64,000 nucleotides of DNA from assembly GCA_900491605.1 (NCBI GenBank), contig UESW01004014.1, positions 258,266 through 322,265 of the forward strand, in the 5' to 3' direction. Positions 20,962-34,100 of the stretch are shown piece by piece (position 1 is the stretch's first letter; each line of letters begins with the position of its first letter). Source of the DNA: Calamus simplicifolius. Lineage: Eukaryota > Streptophyta > Magnoliopsida > Arecales > Arecaceae. The notes beneath the pieces were generated by a model. The model saw only the letters and a program-made list of their open reading frames with translations, did not search any database and was not told the DNA's origin. Position numbers and translations under genes: made by a program.

Positions 20962-21677
20962 ATATCTATATATATATCCAGTACAATTAGACAATTAAGC
21001 ATAGATTTCACCGGAATTCCATGCTCGAACCTCCCAACTTCTACGTTTCCGTCCTAAAGTCAAGCGGATGACCCTTTTGATTCGATTCAGATGCAGTGAT
21101 TTTAGGAGCAGATCGGATAAGCATACATCACAGAACCAATTTTGGCGTCGGACGCCACGCAAGACAGAGTCAGGACAGTGATTACTAGTCAATATACGGA
21201 GAATTGCGAAGAAAGTTACTTTCAATAAGATGGTAATTCTATCAAGCGCACAAAATCGAAGAAAATAAATATTCTTGTTTCACTGAAAAATATCTATATT
21301 TCATTAAACTCTTTCGTTCAGACCCAACTAATATAGTATAAGGTGGCCGAAAGCCACTGAGACAGATTCGCTTACTTCAACATACAAGTTACATATCTTA
21401 AACACAGGCTGGAATAATTGATGACCCTATGATCCATTTTGTCTAATCTTTCCTTCTTATCTGTTCATGGTGCGTGCATCTGCAAACAGTAACAGCTTTT
21501 GGTATGTAATCCAAATCTCCTGAATGACCTGCAGGGGATCCAGTCAAATTAAAAAAGCAAAGGCTCGATGCAAACCTGCTACTGAATCTGTACATTGTCT
21601 GGAATCTCACATTGTAACGTCCTCACTATGAACTCCTTTTTTAAGTCCCACTTTCTTAGATGAATTATGTCCCTGTA
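20962..21677. other. Region between the MULE repeat and the LMBR1 gene
   Basis: Includes the 3' UTR of the minus-strand LMBR1 gene (from 21677 downwards; its end is not determined and I see no clean AATAAA). No other gene seen. Confidence 0.6.
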
Positions 21678-22196
21678 CTATCTGGTTACCCCTGAATGGG
21701 CTGCATCCATATCGTCTTCGCCGTCGTCATCCAATTCTAAATATAAATCCTGGTCCCTCTTTGGACGTTGCTTCAATCTTTGGAAAATTTCATCAAGGGA
21801 CTCTGAAGAGGAGACACGAGAATGGAGAGTTTGATGAGCTTGCTGCAATGGAAGAAATTTCCTTGCCCCTACATTGGCCTTTAAATTCTGGAAACCAGTC
21901 TTCATTGATGCCCATGTAGAGGCTAACCCTGCCGATGGACCCTTTGTTAAGCCATCAGACCGCTTGTCATCACCACCTGCATTAACTGATGATACTGAAG
22001 CTGGTGATGTGCCATTATCTTTCGACAGTAATAACTGTCTGCCTTGCTGTTCTCTCATCATTGAATATTTGCTTGCAATGGTTTCATGGCTGGTACTAAA
22101 TCTGTGGCCCTCTTCTTTCAGAGGCTTTGTTCGACTCCCTTTTCCATTTCCCATGGATGGATTTGCCACTGGTCTCATCTCCACCGTGCTTTTATC
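21678..22196 (-). CDS. LMBR1 gene exon 14 (last exon)
   Basis: Hydrophilic C-terminal tail of 172 residues ending in an acidic stretch (LELDDDGEDDMDAAHSG), then TAG. It contains GLASTWASMKTGFQNLKANV and ESLDEIFQRLK, conserved tail motifs of the plant family. Acceptor GTGCAG. Confidence 0.92.
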   Translation of the reverse strand, partial: DKSTVEMRPVANPSMGNGKGSRTKPLKEEGHRFSTSHETIASKYSMMREQQGRQLLLSKDNGTSPASVSSVNAGGDDKRSDGLTKGPSAGLASTWASMKTGFQNLKANVGARKFLPLQQAHQTLHSRVSSSESLDEIFQRLKQRPKRDQDLYLELDDDGEDDMDAAHSGVTR

Positions 22197-25100
22197 CTGC
22201 ACGGAATGATTGAACAATTGGGTTGAAAAAAGAAGCGCATTAAAGCACAATTGCAAGTAAAACACAAGGTCTATTGGCATGAACAAGCAAATGTTCAGCA
22301 TATGAGGTTTCTCTTGTTATCCAATCACCAATCTTTCCCCTTACCCAGCACCCCCGGGGGCAAAAAAAAAGAAAAGAAAAAAGGTTTAAAAACCAAAAAA
22401 ACATAAAAATGACAGATCATTCCTCAAACATAAATCCTAATGTGAAAGAATAGGAAGATGTCTAGAATATGACCCATTCCACATTCCAAGAGGCAAATGG
22501 TCAGTGGAATAGAGTTGGCTGATTCTGAAATGAAGATGTTTATATTAATCTTTCATATACGAAACCAACATGCTAAGTACCTTGATTATATAACCTACTA
22601 TATTGTAATATGATTGCAATGCAACCAAGGAGATGGAAGACATACCAGTGGAACTGTGGCAGATTCGACATCCATACTCGTGCTGTTAAAATTTCTTGCT
22701 AAAGGTATAACTTGCTCACCAACTTTACACCCTTGCTCGAGCCAAGACCTCTCTGCAGTGATATAACAAGCCCGCAAATATTAGTTTTCTATTTCTGTAG
22801 GTAAGTTTAAAATATAGATAATTGTCTGCTGCAACCACCGTAATGCCTATGTTTACGCCAATGCCCCCATGGTGATATAAATGGCAATGAATATCAATTA
22901 CCTATTAAGTTAAAAAGACAGATGAAACACTCAGGTGCCCACAAACCTGCATAGGATTGTCAAGTGCTGGTCATTCAGGCTGCAGAACAGGTTTTTAAGC
23001 CTGAATCTAGCCTGAACCCATACTCGAAAATCATACAAGCTCTTTGGCAGACCCAAAATAGCCATCTGTTGCAAGTGCAACAACTCAACTCATCTAAGCC
23101 TTTTCCCAACTACATGAGTCGGCTATATGAATATACTTTCTCCACTCTGCTTTATTTAGGACTAAGTCGATACTTAAATTACAAATAGTTATATCTCTCT
23201 TAATTACTTCTGTTCATATTAGTTTAGATCTACGTCTACCTCTATCATTACCATGGACTGTTAAAAGATCACTCTTTCTAACGGGAGCATCTAAAGGTCT
23301 TATTGTATATGTCCAAACCACCGTAATAGGTTTTTCTTATTTTATCTTCAATTGGGGCTACTCCTATCATTTCTTGTATATATTTATTTCTAATTCTATC
23401 TTTTTAAATTTTACCATATATCCATCTTAACATGTGCATTTCTATTACACTTAATTTATTCACATGTTATTTCAGTATTGCCCAACACTCTGTTTCATAT
23501 AGCACAGCTAGCTTAATAACGGTTTTATAAAATTTTTCTTTCAATTTTAATGGAATACATCGATCATACAATACTCTCGAAGCACTCCTTCACTTAATCC
23601 ATCCTGTTTTAACTCTATGATTCACATCTTCATCTATTTCACCTTCTTGTTGCGAGTGCAGCCAAACAGAATTCCCACAAATCAGCTCGCATGACTCAAA
23701 AACAGGAAAATTTAATATGGGGATCAAGCAGCCACAAGATCTATGCCTAAGCCTTCTTATTATAAAAGTGAATGAATTGTAGCTTGATTTCAATTTATGG
23801 GTGTATAAAGCCAAAGCCTCACTTGCTAACTCCAATTAGGGGCAACAAAATTAAATGGGGTGGCCAAGAGCCCTACTTCATCAATGAATAGTATACAAGA
23901 GATGGATGCAAAACTAAACAGAGATAAAGAGTGGACGAAGTGGCAATTTGAAAAATGAAATCATATGAAGACATGAAAAAAAATATCTCACCTTTCTGAA
24001 GGATGATAATACCGGATGCATCGAATCCATCCATGTCTTCTTGCTCACTTTGGAACTTGAACCATTTCCAGCTTCCAAAATAGTCAATTATTCGGCCAAA
24101 GAAATTGCTCGCAACCAGCAGGGTGTAAATAACCATAATAAGAGGGTAGATTCTGTTAAACCCTCTTCCAAAAAAGGGCACGGCATCATCAATGTTTCCC
24201 ATTCTCTGCATAATGGAATCAGAGGGTTATCACCTACTGCCGCATAATATCATGGGAAAACTTTAAGAGATTCCTCAAACAATAAGATTCATTTTAAGAT
24301 CATAACCTATATTTAATACAATGGTAAAGGCCAAAAATTATTTTTACATAAATTCTGTTTAAGTAAGCAATGGCATATGAAGCAGAAATAAATGGAGAAG
24401 TCATCATACAAGGTTAAAAAAACTGTATCTAAATTCAAACTTGGATCAAAAGTTTGAACCCTTTCCCCTTATTTATGTTGCCCCCTATTATTGAAGTAAA
24501 CATGAAAGACAGTGTCACCAAAGCTGTTAACATCACTTTTACAGCTCTCACATATTTACGCATTTATATTGTTCAAGTAGGTAAATGGGCTTCTAAGCAC
24601 CTGAGCACCTAAAATAAACTTCCCCAATTTTAAAAATTAATACATTGTTCAAGGTAATAAAAAATATTTAATTTAAGACACGAAAAAGGCAACTATTTAG
24701 GAGCTAACTTTTACTCAATAAAAGGATGTAAAGTTTTTTTTATCAACCCTAGTAGTAAAAGAAGAGAAGATAAATCTGTGCCAGAAGTTGGTGAAAAAGA
24801 TACTGGAGAAACAGCCAAAGTTAAAAGAAAACATACAAGAGAACATGTAAAGCTGTCTAGTTTCACCATGCTCAATTAGGTTCAAGAATCTCTTTGAAGT
24901 GAAAGGAAGATCTGGATACTTTACAGAGGATCACACTAAGACATTAATAAGTATATTCCAGGAATTTTTTTGGATAAATTTATTTTGATTTTGTATGATA
25001 ATTGATGCAACCCCAGATGGGGTGTCATGTTCTAGTTGTTGTTCAACTCATAACAGACATGTGAATCACAAAGAAACAATAAAGATACAGTCCAACTCAG

Positions 25101-28100
25101 CATTACTATCCACAAAAAGAATGGCAAGACAAATGTATATTTATTGAGAGCAGTCACCTTTTCAAAAATAGTTTTGGCACCACCAAGATGAATGAGATTA
25201 AGAAAATTGTAAGAAATGGGAGGTGCATATCGCGCCACCATCCTGGCAAAAATTAGAGTTAAACTTCAAAAGTTACGAGCATATCAAAAATTAGAGTTAA
25301 AAACTAATTTCCATACAACTCAATAAACTAAATAAAAGAAATCAAGCCAGAGAAAAACTTACGAGCATATCATAAGCAAGCTAACTGAGCTTGTCTGTCT
25401 TGGAGTTAATGAATAGAACATTAGCATTCCAATCTTGAACAAGGAATAATATGTGCAAACACACATGTACATCAGTGGAACAAATGCCACTACCTGCAAA
25501 GGATATTTGTAATTATTAAAGTGCTGAAGCATAAATATACTTAGGAAAGTAAAAACATGACAGGAAAATCTTAACAAGTAGAAACAACAAGACTGTTGGA
25601 TGCCATGCAGACTTCTTGAGCAGAAACACATGGAAGGATGAACGAATCATGCATCATGTACGTTACAAAACATAAAAAGTAAGACTTGCATACAATCTGC
25701 ACATGCATTTGTACCTCGAAACAGAATAATCTTGCCAGTGGTTGATGTATATGGCCTGAACAAATAAGCATCGGAAATGTGTTATATGGTTATTCCATAT
25801 TAGATACTGTTACAGAATAATGTGTGTGGCTCTATTGATGCTCATATGGGGCAATGCTCCCCCTTACAACATCAATCATGTAAAAGCTAAACAATATCAG
25901 TGGATGACCATTATATTCTTTTTCTCATGGCTCTCTGCAATTGTGCCTTGACCCACTCCGGAAGACAATCATGAAAAGTTTCGAATCAACGTCAGTCAGA
26001 AACCAAAAACCCTCAGTGGTTTCTGTTCCCTGTCTAACAAGGATTAACATTGCTGGCAGATCCATGATCATCAAAGCACCCAATCAGCCATATCAGTAGC
26101 CTATAAACCAGGTAACCACCTGTGCATCTAGGAAATCATCCAGTTCCCTTAGTTACAAATTATTAAAAACAAAGAGAGAGAAGGAAGTCATGCGCTCATC
26201 TTTGTTCTTTTAACTTTTTTAAGAAATTATTCATCTTTTTAACTGATTTACTTCATTTGTATCATTAGAATTCCTATGATTTTTAATAAATCAGCATGTT
26301 ATCATAAGAAAATGCTTGTTTTGTGTCATTACTCTTCATAGACAATTAAGATAACTTCAAGTACAATTTGAAACATTGAAAATTTATAGAGGGATCATCA
26401 GTAAAATATAAAACTAATGCACCTGTCATTGCACTTTAAGTTCAAATGTGAACACTGCTTATAATTTTGGGTCATCCAACTTTCTGGACGCTGCAATTCA
26501 TTCTTAGTCTTAAATGAAAGACCGTCAATGGTGATATGTTTAGCACTTAGGCACAATTACTTAATGTTGCTTTTTTAAATGGCGCATGGATTCTAATTTG
26601 GAAGTGAGATATCCCAGATTGAACCCTAAAAAATGCAACATGTGCACATGCATGACATGTATTCACATAAATTTATATTACAATGGCTGACCATAAAGTA
26701 AATTGCTGCAGCCTAGACATCACCTACATGCCCATCCATATGCCCACAAACCTTGGTCATCACTCATTATTCTGGTTTAGGCAGTGGTTGCCTAGGCATT
26801 GCAATGCCCATCCAGCCCAGGTGGGTTAGTCAGCCAATGCCCAGGTGAGTGGTGACCGCCTATAACAAAAATGACAAGATGGGAGACCTACTGCAAAATC
26901 TAAAGAATTTGTTGGCTTGAAGTTATGGGGAGCGAGCAGCAACATTGAGCACTGTTTCACTTATTTCATTGTCATTAGTCATTGAGGACACCATATTCTT
27001 GAGAAGTGGTCATCCATGTCCTTTCCGCCATTCTTCCCTAGATGGTCCATATAGGATTAAGTACTTTCAAAGTCACCAAGTCTGGTGAACAGAGCTGATA
27101 GCTACAGAGCTCCCATGCTGGTGTCCAATGAGACTTGATTAAGCTGCGCTTTTTAAAGGGTCATTCTGACCCATGTTCATTTTATTCATTCTATTTTCAC
27201 ATATTTGGTCCTCTTGACATTTTTTTGCCTCTTGTTCCCTTCTCGTGGTTTAGATGCCTTATCTTGGTCACAATCCTTGCCAAAATCCTGCAAATGCTCT
27301 TCTTGCAACTTCTATGTAGATCCTACTTGTTCTACAACTTTCTTAAACAACTTTTCTTCAGTACCTTTGTCATTTTTCTTCCCCAGTCAGAGTCTGTCCC
27401 TCTTCATGTTGTCATTTTCTAAATGGTTCATGTTATCCTCCAAAATTCTCTTCTTAGCCATGAGCATAATAACCATCTCCACCACACCATTGAAAAAAAA
27501 AATCTCAAATTATTCTTGATTTTTTTTCTGAAGCCACATGATTCTTGGTACACAACTTAATCAGGAATTATTCATTTATTCAAAACCTGAACTTCAAGGG
27601 GCTATTACTAGTTACAAATTAATGATATAACATACTACTGCTAATAAAGTTGGCTTCGTCGTTCAGTTTTCTTGCCTCTCCATACTTGTTTTTATGTGAA
27701 AACATTTCTATAATCTTAAATTCGTTATATTTGTTAATTTTTTTCTAATTCTTAGATATGTGAATTCTTTTCATAATTTTTGGTGAACTTTCACTTTCTG
27801 AAGTGCCAAAGCTGTGCATCTAACTAAATTGTTCCCAAAAGCTGAACTTGTTACCATCGTAGTGAGCCTTGTTAGATCCTTCTTCCTTTCATCTTCTCAT
27901 TCTTGGTCTTCAAACTACTTTTGGTGCTGTAGACTAGAGCTGATTATGGACAAGGTGGCCCACCAAGCCCAGCTTGAAATATTGTGGGCTTGAGCACTAA
28001 AGTTATGCCCGTAGGGAAGGCCTGAACAAAAATAAGCCTGACCAAAACAATAGGTTGCGCCTAAGAAAATTGAAAAGAAGTCTCACCCTATATATATATA

Positions 28101-31100
28101 CATATATACAGTGATAAAATAAAATTGAAAGAAAAATTTTATAAAACCGATATTAGGCCAGCTATGTTATATGAAACAGAGTATTGAGCAATACTGAAAT
28201 AACATGTGAATAAATTAAGTGTAACAGAAATGCGCATGTTAAGATGAATATGTTGCAAAACTTTAAAAGATAGAATTAGAAATAAACATATACGATAAAT
28301 TATAAGAGTAGCTCCAATTGAAAGATAAAATGAGAGAAAACCGATTACGATGGTTTGGACATATACAACGAAGACCTTTAGATGCTCCAGTTAGAAAGAG
28401 TGATCTTTTAACAGTCCATGTTAAGGATAGAGGCAGACCTAAACTAACATGGACAGAAGTAACTAAGAGAGATATAACTATTTATAATTTGAGTGTCAAC
28501 TTAGTCTTGAATAGAGCAGAGTGAAGGAAGCATATTCATATAGTCAACCCCATGTAGTTGGGAAAAGGCTTAGATGAGTTGAGTTGAGTGATAAAATAAA
28601 AATAAGCAATGGTGTCATTTCAGTAATTTCAAAGACAGATGAGGGTGTTTGCATTTAAAAGGGCAAAGTGTGCATGATAGACATGCTGCACCTCATTTTT
28701 CATTTCCCAAGATCTAATACACATGAAGAGCCTTGAAGGTTAAGACTAATTCATTTATTGGTTAAGGCATAATGTAAGATTTGTGCTTAAATTAAAGCCC
28801 TGAATGAGGAATGAAAGGGCGCTCCTGCCTAGTGAGTGGACCTAGGATTGGCTCTTTGAGATCTAGGCCTAGACAAACATACAGACCCAAAGGCCAGGCC
28901 AGGCTCAACCCAAAGCCCAGTGGCTAATCAGCTCTACTGCATGCCTACTATTATCCTGACTACCCATCTACTTGTACCTAGAAATCTCATCATGATCACC
29001 CTAACTTTATGATGTGTCACATTCACTGCATCCCCACGATGGCTATAGCATGTAACTATAAGCAATTGGGTGAAGTGCTATAGCACCATCCACATAGATC
29101 TGATTAGGAATAGTCAGTGTGGGAATCTCATGTGTAATCCAAAGATCACGTCAGTTGCTTCATCTAATGCCTTCCAAGGGGGTATGCCCCATCTATGCCT
29201 CAATCTCCCCAAATTCTATGTAGATCTAATTAATTTGCAGATACACTCCCCTTGGGTGCAATCATGCCATCATTCATTCTTATGACACCAGCTTTGGACA
29301 GTTCAAAACAAGCTTTAAATGCCTGTATTTGGGTTGTCTCAGTTTGAAGCAAGATCAGTGTGGTACTGGGACAGCCCAGAACAACAAGAATGCAGAGAAG
29401 GGAAAAAAAATAGTGTCCTCGGTTGCCAAGCCATCACAGGACCGGTCTCTCTGGTCAATATGGTACAGCTGGACGGACTGGATTCTTCATCCTCATTCAA
29501 AAGATTTGAATGTTCCTTCCTGGCATCATCTGTTTATCAATCTCCCACCCTGCCATGATGCATACAATATATCTGGTGAACCATTTTGCCACTGCTCTTG
29601 CTTCATTCCTTAAATGAATATATAGAATGTTGTTCATAATGTCCAAGCATGGTCACCTATTGAGTAGGCTAGTGAGCCTATTGTTTATATTGTGGCTCTT
29701 GCCTTTCAAAGTTATTCTTACGTCTCCCCCAAGAATATATGATGCGCAGCAAAAGACAGCCATGAAGGTCATTAACACTCATCAATGTCAAATATTTATA
29801 CACCACTCCTTACCATGACAACTGAAATCTTTTCCAGATCATTAGCAATCTGACATTTCATGAATGATCAACACTAACATTGATGAGAATTTCACTTAGA
29901 ATCAAATAGACATATTATACATTCTCTATTCATTATACATTCTCTATTCGGCATCTGTGGTGAGAATTCTTGGTATCTAATTGGCCATAGTTGCTGTTTA
30001 TGCCAACTGAATTTTCTTTTTGCTGAATTATTACTAGGTTTATTTTAATCATGCTAACACAAGATGAACCCAACCTTGTAAGAATATTGCATGTAGGGCA
30101 TCTGCAGTATTTGTCAACCATTTTGAACATTAAAACACTTCCAATCTTTTTCATTGAAGTAAATGAAAAGTTACCAACTGATTATTTCACCTCATTTTAC
30201 TAATTAAGGATCAACACATACATAAATATAGGTGTGAAATATTGTGAACATGCTACTGCATGTGTCAACAGTAATGCTAGAACTCTCATAAAATGTAATC
30301 AAAAGAGCTTTTCCACAAAAAAACATAATTTTTTGGATTGAATGTATGAAATGGAACATATTCGTTCTCCATACTGCCAATCAGGAAAATAATCTTGGTG
30401 CAAAAATCAGACAGCCTACTAAAACATTCCTTGTTTTTTCAGTGCAAATCAGTATAATCTTATAGCAAAACTATACAAAGCATGTTCCATGTATTTACCA
30501 AATATTTACCTGGACTAGGACTTCTTCCTTTCGCACAGCATGTACAAGAATAGAGAAAAGAGATAAATCAACCCCACTTGGCAACAAGGTGGCTTCAGCC
30601 AATAGAATAGCAACCGACATGCAACCAAGAATCACAGCCAAGAGTTTCTGGAGTTGCTTTCTTAGAATACAACGCCACAAAAACTCTGCAAAAGCCACAA
30701 ATAGTATCAGTAATTGTTTTGCAGTCTCATGGAACTGATTTATCTTCATTCTCTATAGATATATCACACAATAAACATTCTCTGCTGATCATTCAACACA
30801 CTGAAAATGCTTTCCATGATCATGCATTACCAATTGAAGTATCAAGCATCAACAAAGCAAATTTCTAAACATCTCTTAAAGGACCAGAAGAATACCCATA
30901 ACATCAAGAAACGGCCCTAGATTGCCTCTTCGACTCTCTCTAAAACTTGAAACGTACTTCCTGCAGCAGTTGGTATTCAAAGAATTGCATCAAATATGAG
31001 AATAATACCCAAGGCATCAAACAGAATTTTAGCATGCTGATATTTTCATCATCTTCATAAAAAATGAAGGTAATTCAGGGCCTGTATTTCTATATCCATT

Positions 31101-34100
31101 ATATCAGCAATATTGCATCATCATTGATTTGCTCAAAAGCATGACAATCTAGAAGCAGGTGATTACATCATTTTATTAGATTTTCCCTTCTAGGTTAGGA
31201 AGTGAACAAATTGATGACCATGGTACGAACTTTTACAGAACTCTAAGACCAAATCCAAAAGTTTCAGTTTCAGCCTAAACCTGATCTCTTTTGGATTTTC
31301 AGTGCAAACTAAGGTTCAAACTTAACGTATATAGCATTTTCATCTATTTGCATTTTTTCAATTGTTCAGAAAACAATTCATCTAAACTAAAACTGGAACT
31401 TTTCAAGAGATCAAACTCAAAATGAGTTATAAGAAAACCTTTTGGCATAGGTTTTGCTATCCTGAAGCCTAAATTTCATAGAAATTTCTAATATCATATA
31501 TTGCATTGCTAATGATATAGTACATAAAAACAAAACTTTTTTGGACATTCTATTTTCAAATATTCAATATGAAACTATTAAAACAAATATTAAAGTCCTA
31601 AGAAATGTAATATATTCTGAAATAATAGCATCACTTTTTCTTCATTTTTGATTGATGGTTGTTTTCCTTTATATTTTTCAATTGAAACAACCAAACTGAG
31701 ATGAAACCACCAAAATTGCCAAAATTAAAATTCATGTGGTTCAACTAAAACTGAAACCAAGTTCCCAAAACCTTGGCACTGACTAGATCTTACTTATGAA
31801 TAGGTAGACCTTAGCATATTTATATAAGATGCAAGTTACATTAACAAAGGAAAGAGAATAAAGGAAGACTTTGCTAATCCCCTACACCCCCCCCCCCCCC
31901 CCCAAACAAACCTGATGTGGTTGTGCTCCTACTGCCTCTTTTTTCTTAATCTTTTATAGACCTTTAAATCAAGCCAACTTGGTCTAGTTGTTTATCTAGT
32001 TTGATAATTTAGGACAAATTTAGACAAGTTGAAACTCAAGGAGCAACTACCAGAGAAAATACAGGTCACTATCGATGCTAAAGCCTAAAATACCATTTAC
32101 TTGGGGTGATTCGATTCTATAAGAAAGTTAAGGTAGCACTTAAGGAGCAGATTTGTCACAGTTTGGCAATTTTTGGCATGTCATTTTGATGTAGGAAAGG
32201 AGATAGATGATATAATCTAAAAATAACAAGATTTTCAAAGCATGGTCTCAAATCTTGATGAAATGTCTCATGGGATATTGGGATGGATTATTGTCCGAGT
32301 GTTAGGACGAGACCATCCTGCTATTAATCCAACTTCTCAATTAATGCATCCTGAGAAACTTTCCATCCTAAGTGTCAAGACAGAGTAAGACAGCAACATG
32401 TCCCATTTCATGAAAAGATTGGGATAAACCCATTCTGCAAAATTTAAAACTTGATGGTAAGTAATAAGACAATTCCTATTCCATGTCCAGGAGACTATTG
32501 AAGATGAGACATTAAACTTTAATTTGATGAACTAAAAGAATGTTTTAATTTTATGAATAAAATTATACATGTAAAGAGGTAAACTTATTTTTTGTTGTAT
32601 CCCTATAATATTACTATCCTAGCGTTTTTTAATATTTGTCACGTAATTGCATCCATATCATGTTGTATCTGCATCCCATAACTACAACTACGCACCACCA
32701 CTCTCCCCTCTCAGCCACCCATTTCCTCCTATCATACCTTTATTTCTCACCATCCTCCCCACTGTTTCTCATCACCTTCAAATACGCTTGGACCATCCCC
32801 TCTTTACTTCCAACAAAGGAGCGTGAGGAGGAGGGGAAGAGCAAAGTGTAAGGAATATGTAGATGAAGATAAATGGTGAACGAAGGGACAAGCATCCATC
32901 AAGGCTATAGTGAGTAAGCAACTTTCCTCGACAACCAATCCACACAAATCCAATGACTGAGAGGCTCATAGAATTTTAAGAAACTTCTATCTTCTGGTGC
33001 ATAAATCACCAGAATGTTTGCAACAATGTTTCTCAATTTAGAGGGCTGGATGGAACAAAGGGCAAAAAAAATGGAAAGGGAAAAGGAAGAAGAAAAAGGT
33101 TCCAATATGCATATAACCTTTAAATGGAATCAGTGTAACCTTAGTTTTAAAGAATATATGATTCAGAAGAATACATTCAGCTAGCTTTCTTAGTTCAGAA
33201 ACTCAGTAGCAGTTATGACCGTTTTATTAAGCATCATAGTTTAGCCCAAAGAGGAAAGGCAATAGCATAAGATCCACATGTCAAAAAAAAAAAAGTCAAC
33301 AACAAAGGGAAGATAGAGTAGCCAAATAGTGTTTATATAGAACAAAAAACACAAAGTATGGAGTTTTAAGGAAATCTGCATTTGAAGTTTGGATAGGGCC
33401 TTATATTGGAATCCTATTTTTGGTGATAGCATAAGATCCAGATGTCAAAACAAAAAAAAATCAACAATGTGAACATAGAGTAGCCAAATAGTGTTACATA
33501 GAATCCAATAGAGTTGCAAGTGAATTTGCACTTGAAATTTGGAGAGGGGCATATATTGGTATTCCATTTTTGCTCTCCCAATAGTCAAGAGAAAAATTCA
33601 TAATGACATTGGTATGGAGAGTACTAGATAATTTTGTTTACCAGGAAATTATATCATGTTTTGAAAAGCTTTAAGAGATTGGCAATAAGTCTTGAGATGA
33701 TTTTTCATACCAAGTACTTCATTGAGGTCGCTAGGTTAGACTATCAGATGCAATTCATCTATTAGGGTAAGTCTTTGTTGGAGGTTCACTCAATCAACAT
33801 TCAAGAAACCTCAGTAGTTGTTAAATGTTGACAAAGGAGATAGAATTAAATTAGCTAGAGTGTATGAGCTGATTAGAATTAAACTAGCTAGAGTGTATGA
33901 GCTGATTACTTTTCATACCAAAGAACAAAGACACAAAATGCACTCACATACCTAGGCTCAAACACATCCAAAACCATTTATCAAGGAGTTAGGAGATTCT
34001 CAGATTTCAGTTTTCAGATGCTTGTGTTCTCTCAGCTAATTCTTTTACCATTATCGACCTGAATGAAACATAAAAAACTAATTTTTCAAATCCTCTGGAT

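Noticed and set aside
27135..27519. Two overlapping T-rich frames in intron 9
   Set aside because: Phe/Leu/Ser-rich low-complexity translations inside a long intron of the opposite strand; no domain.
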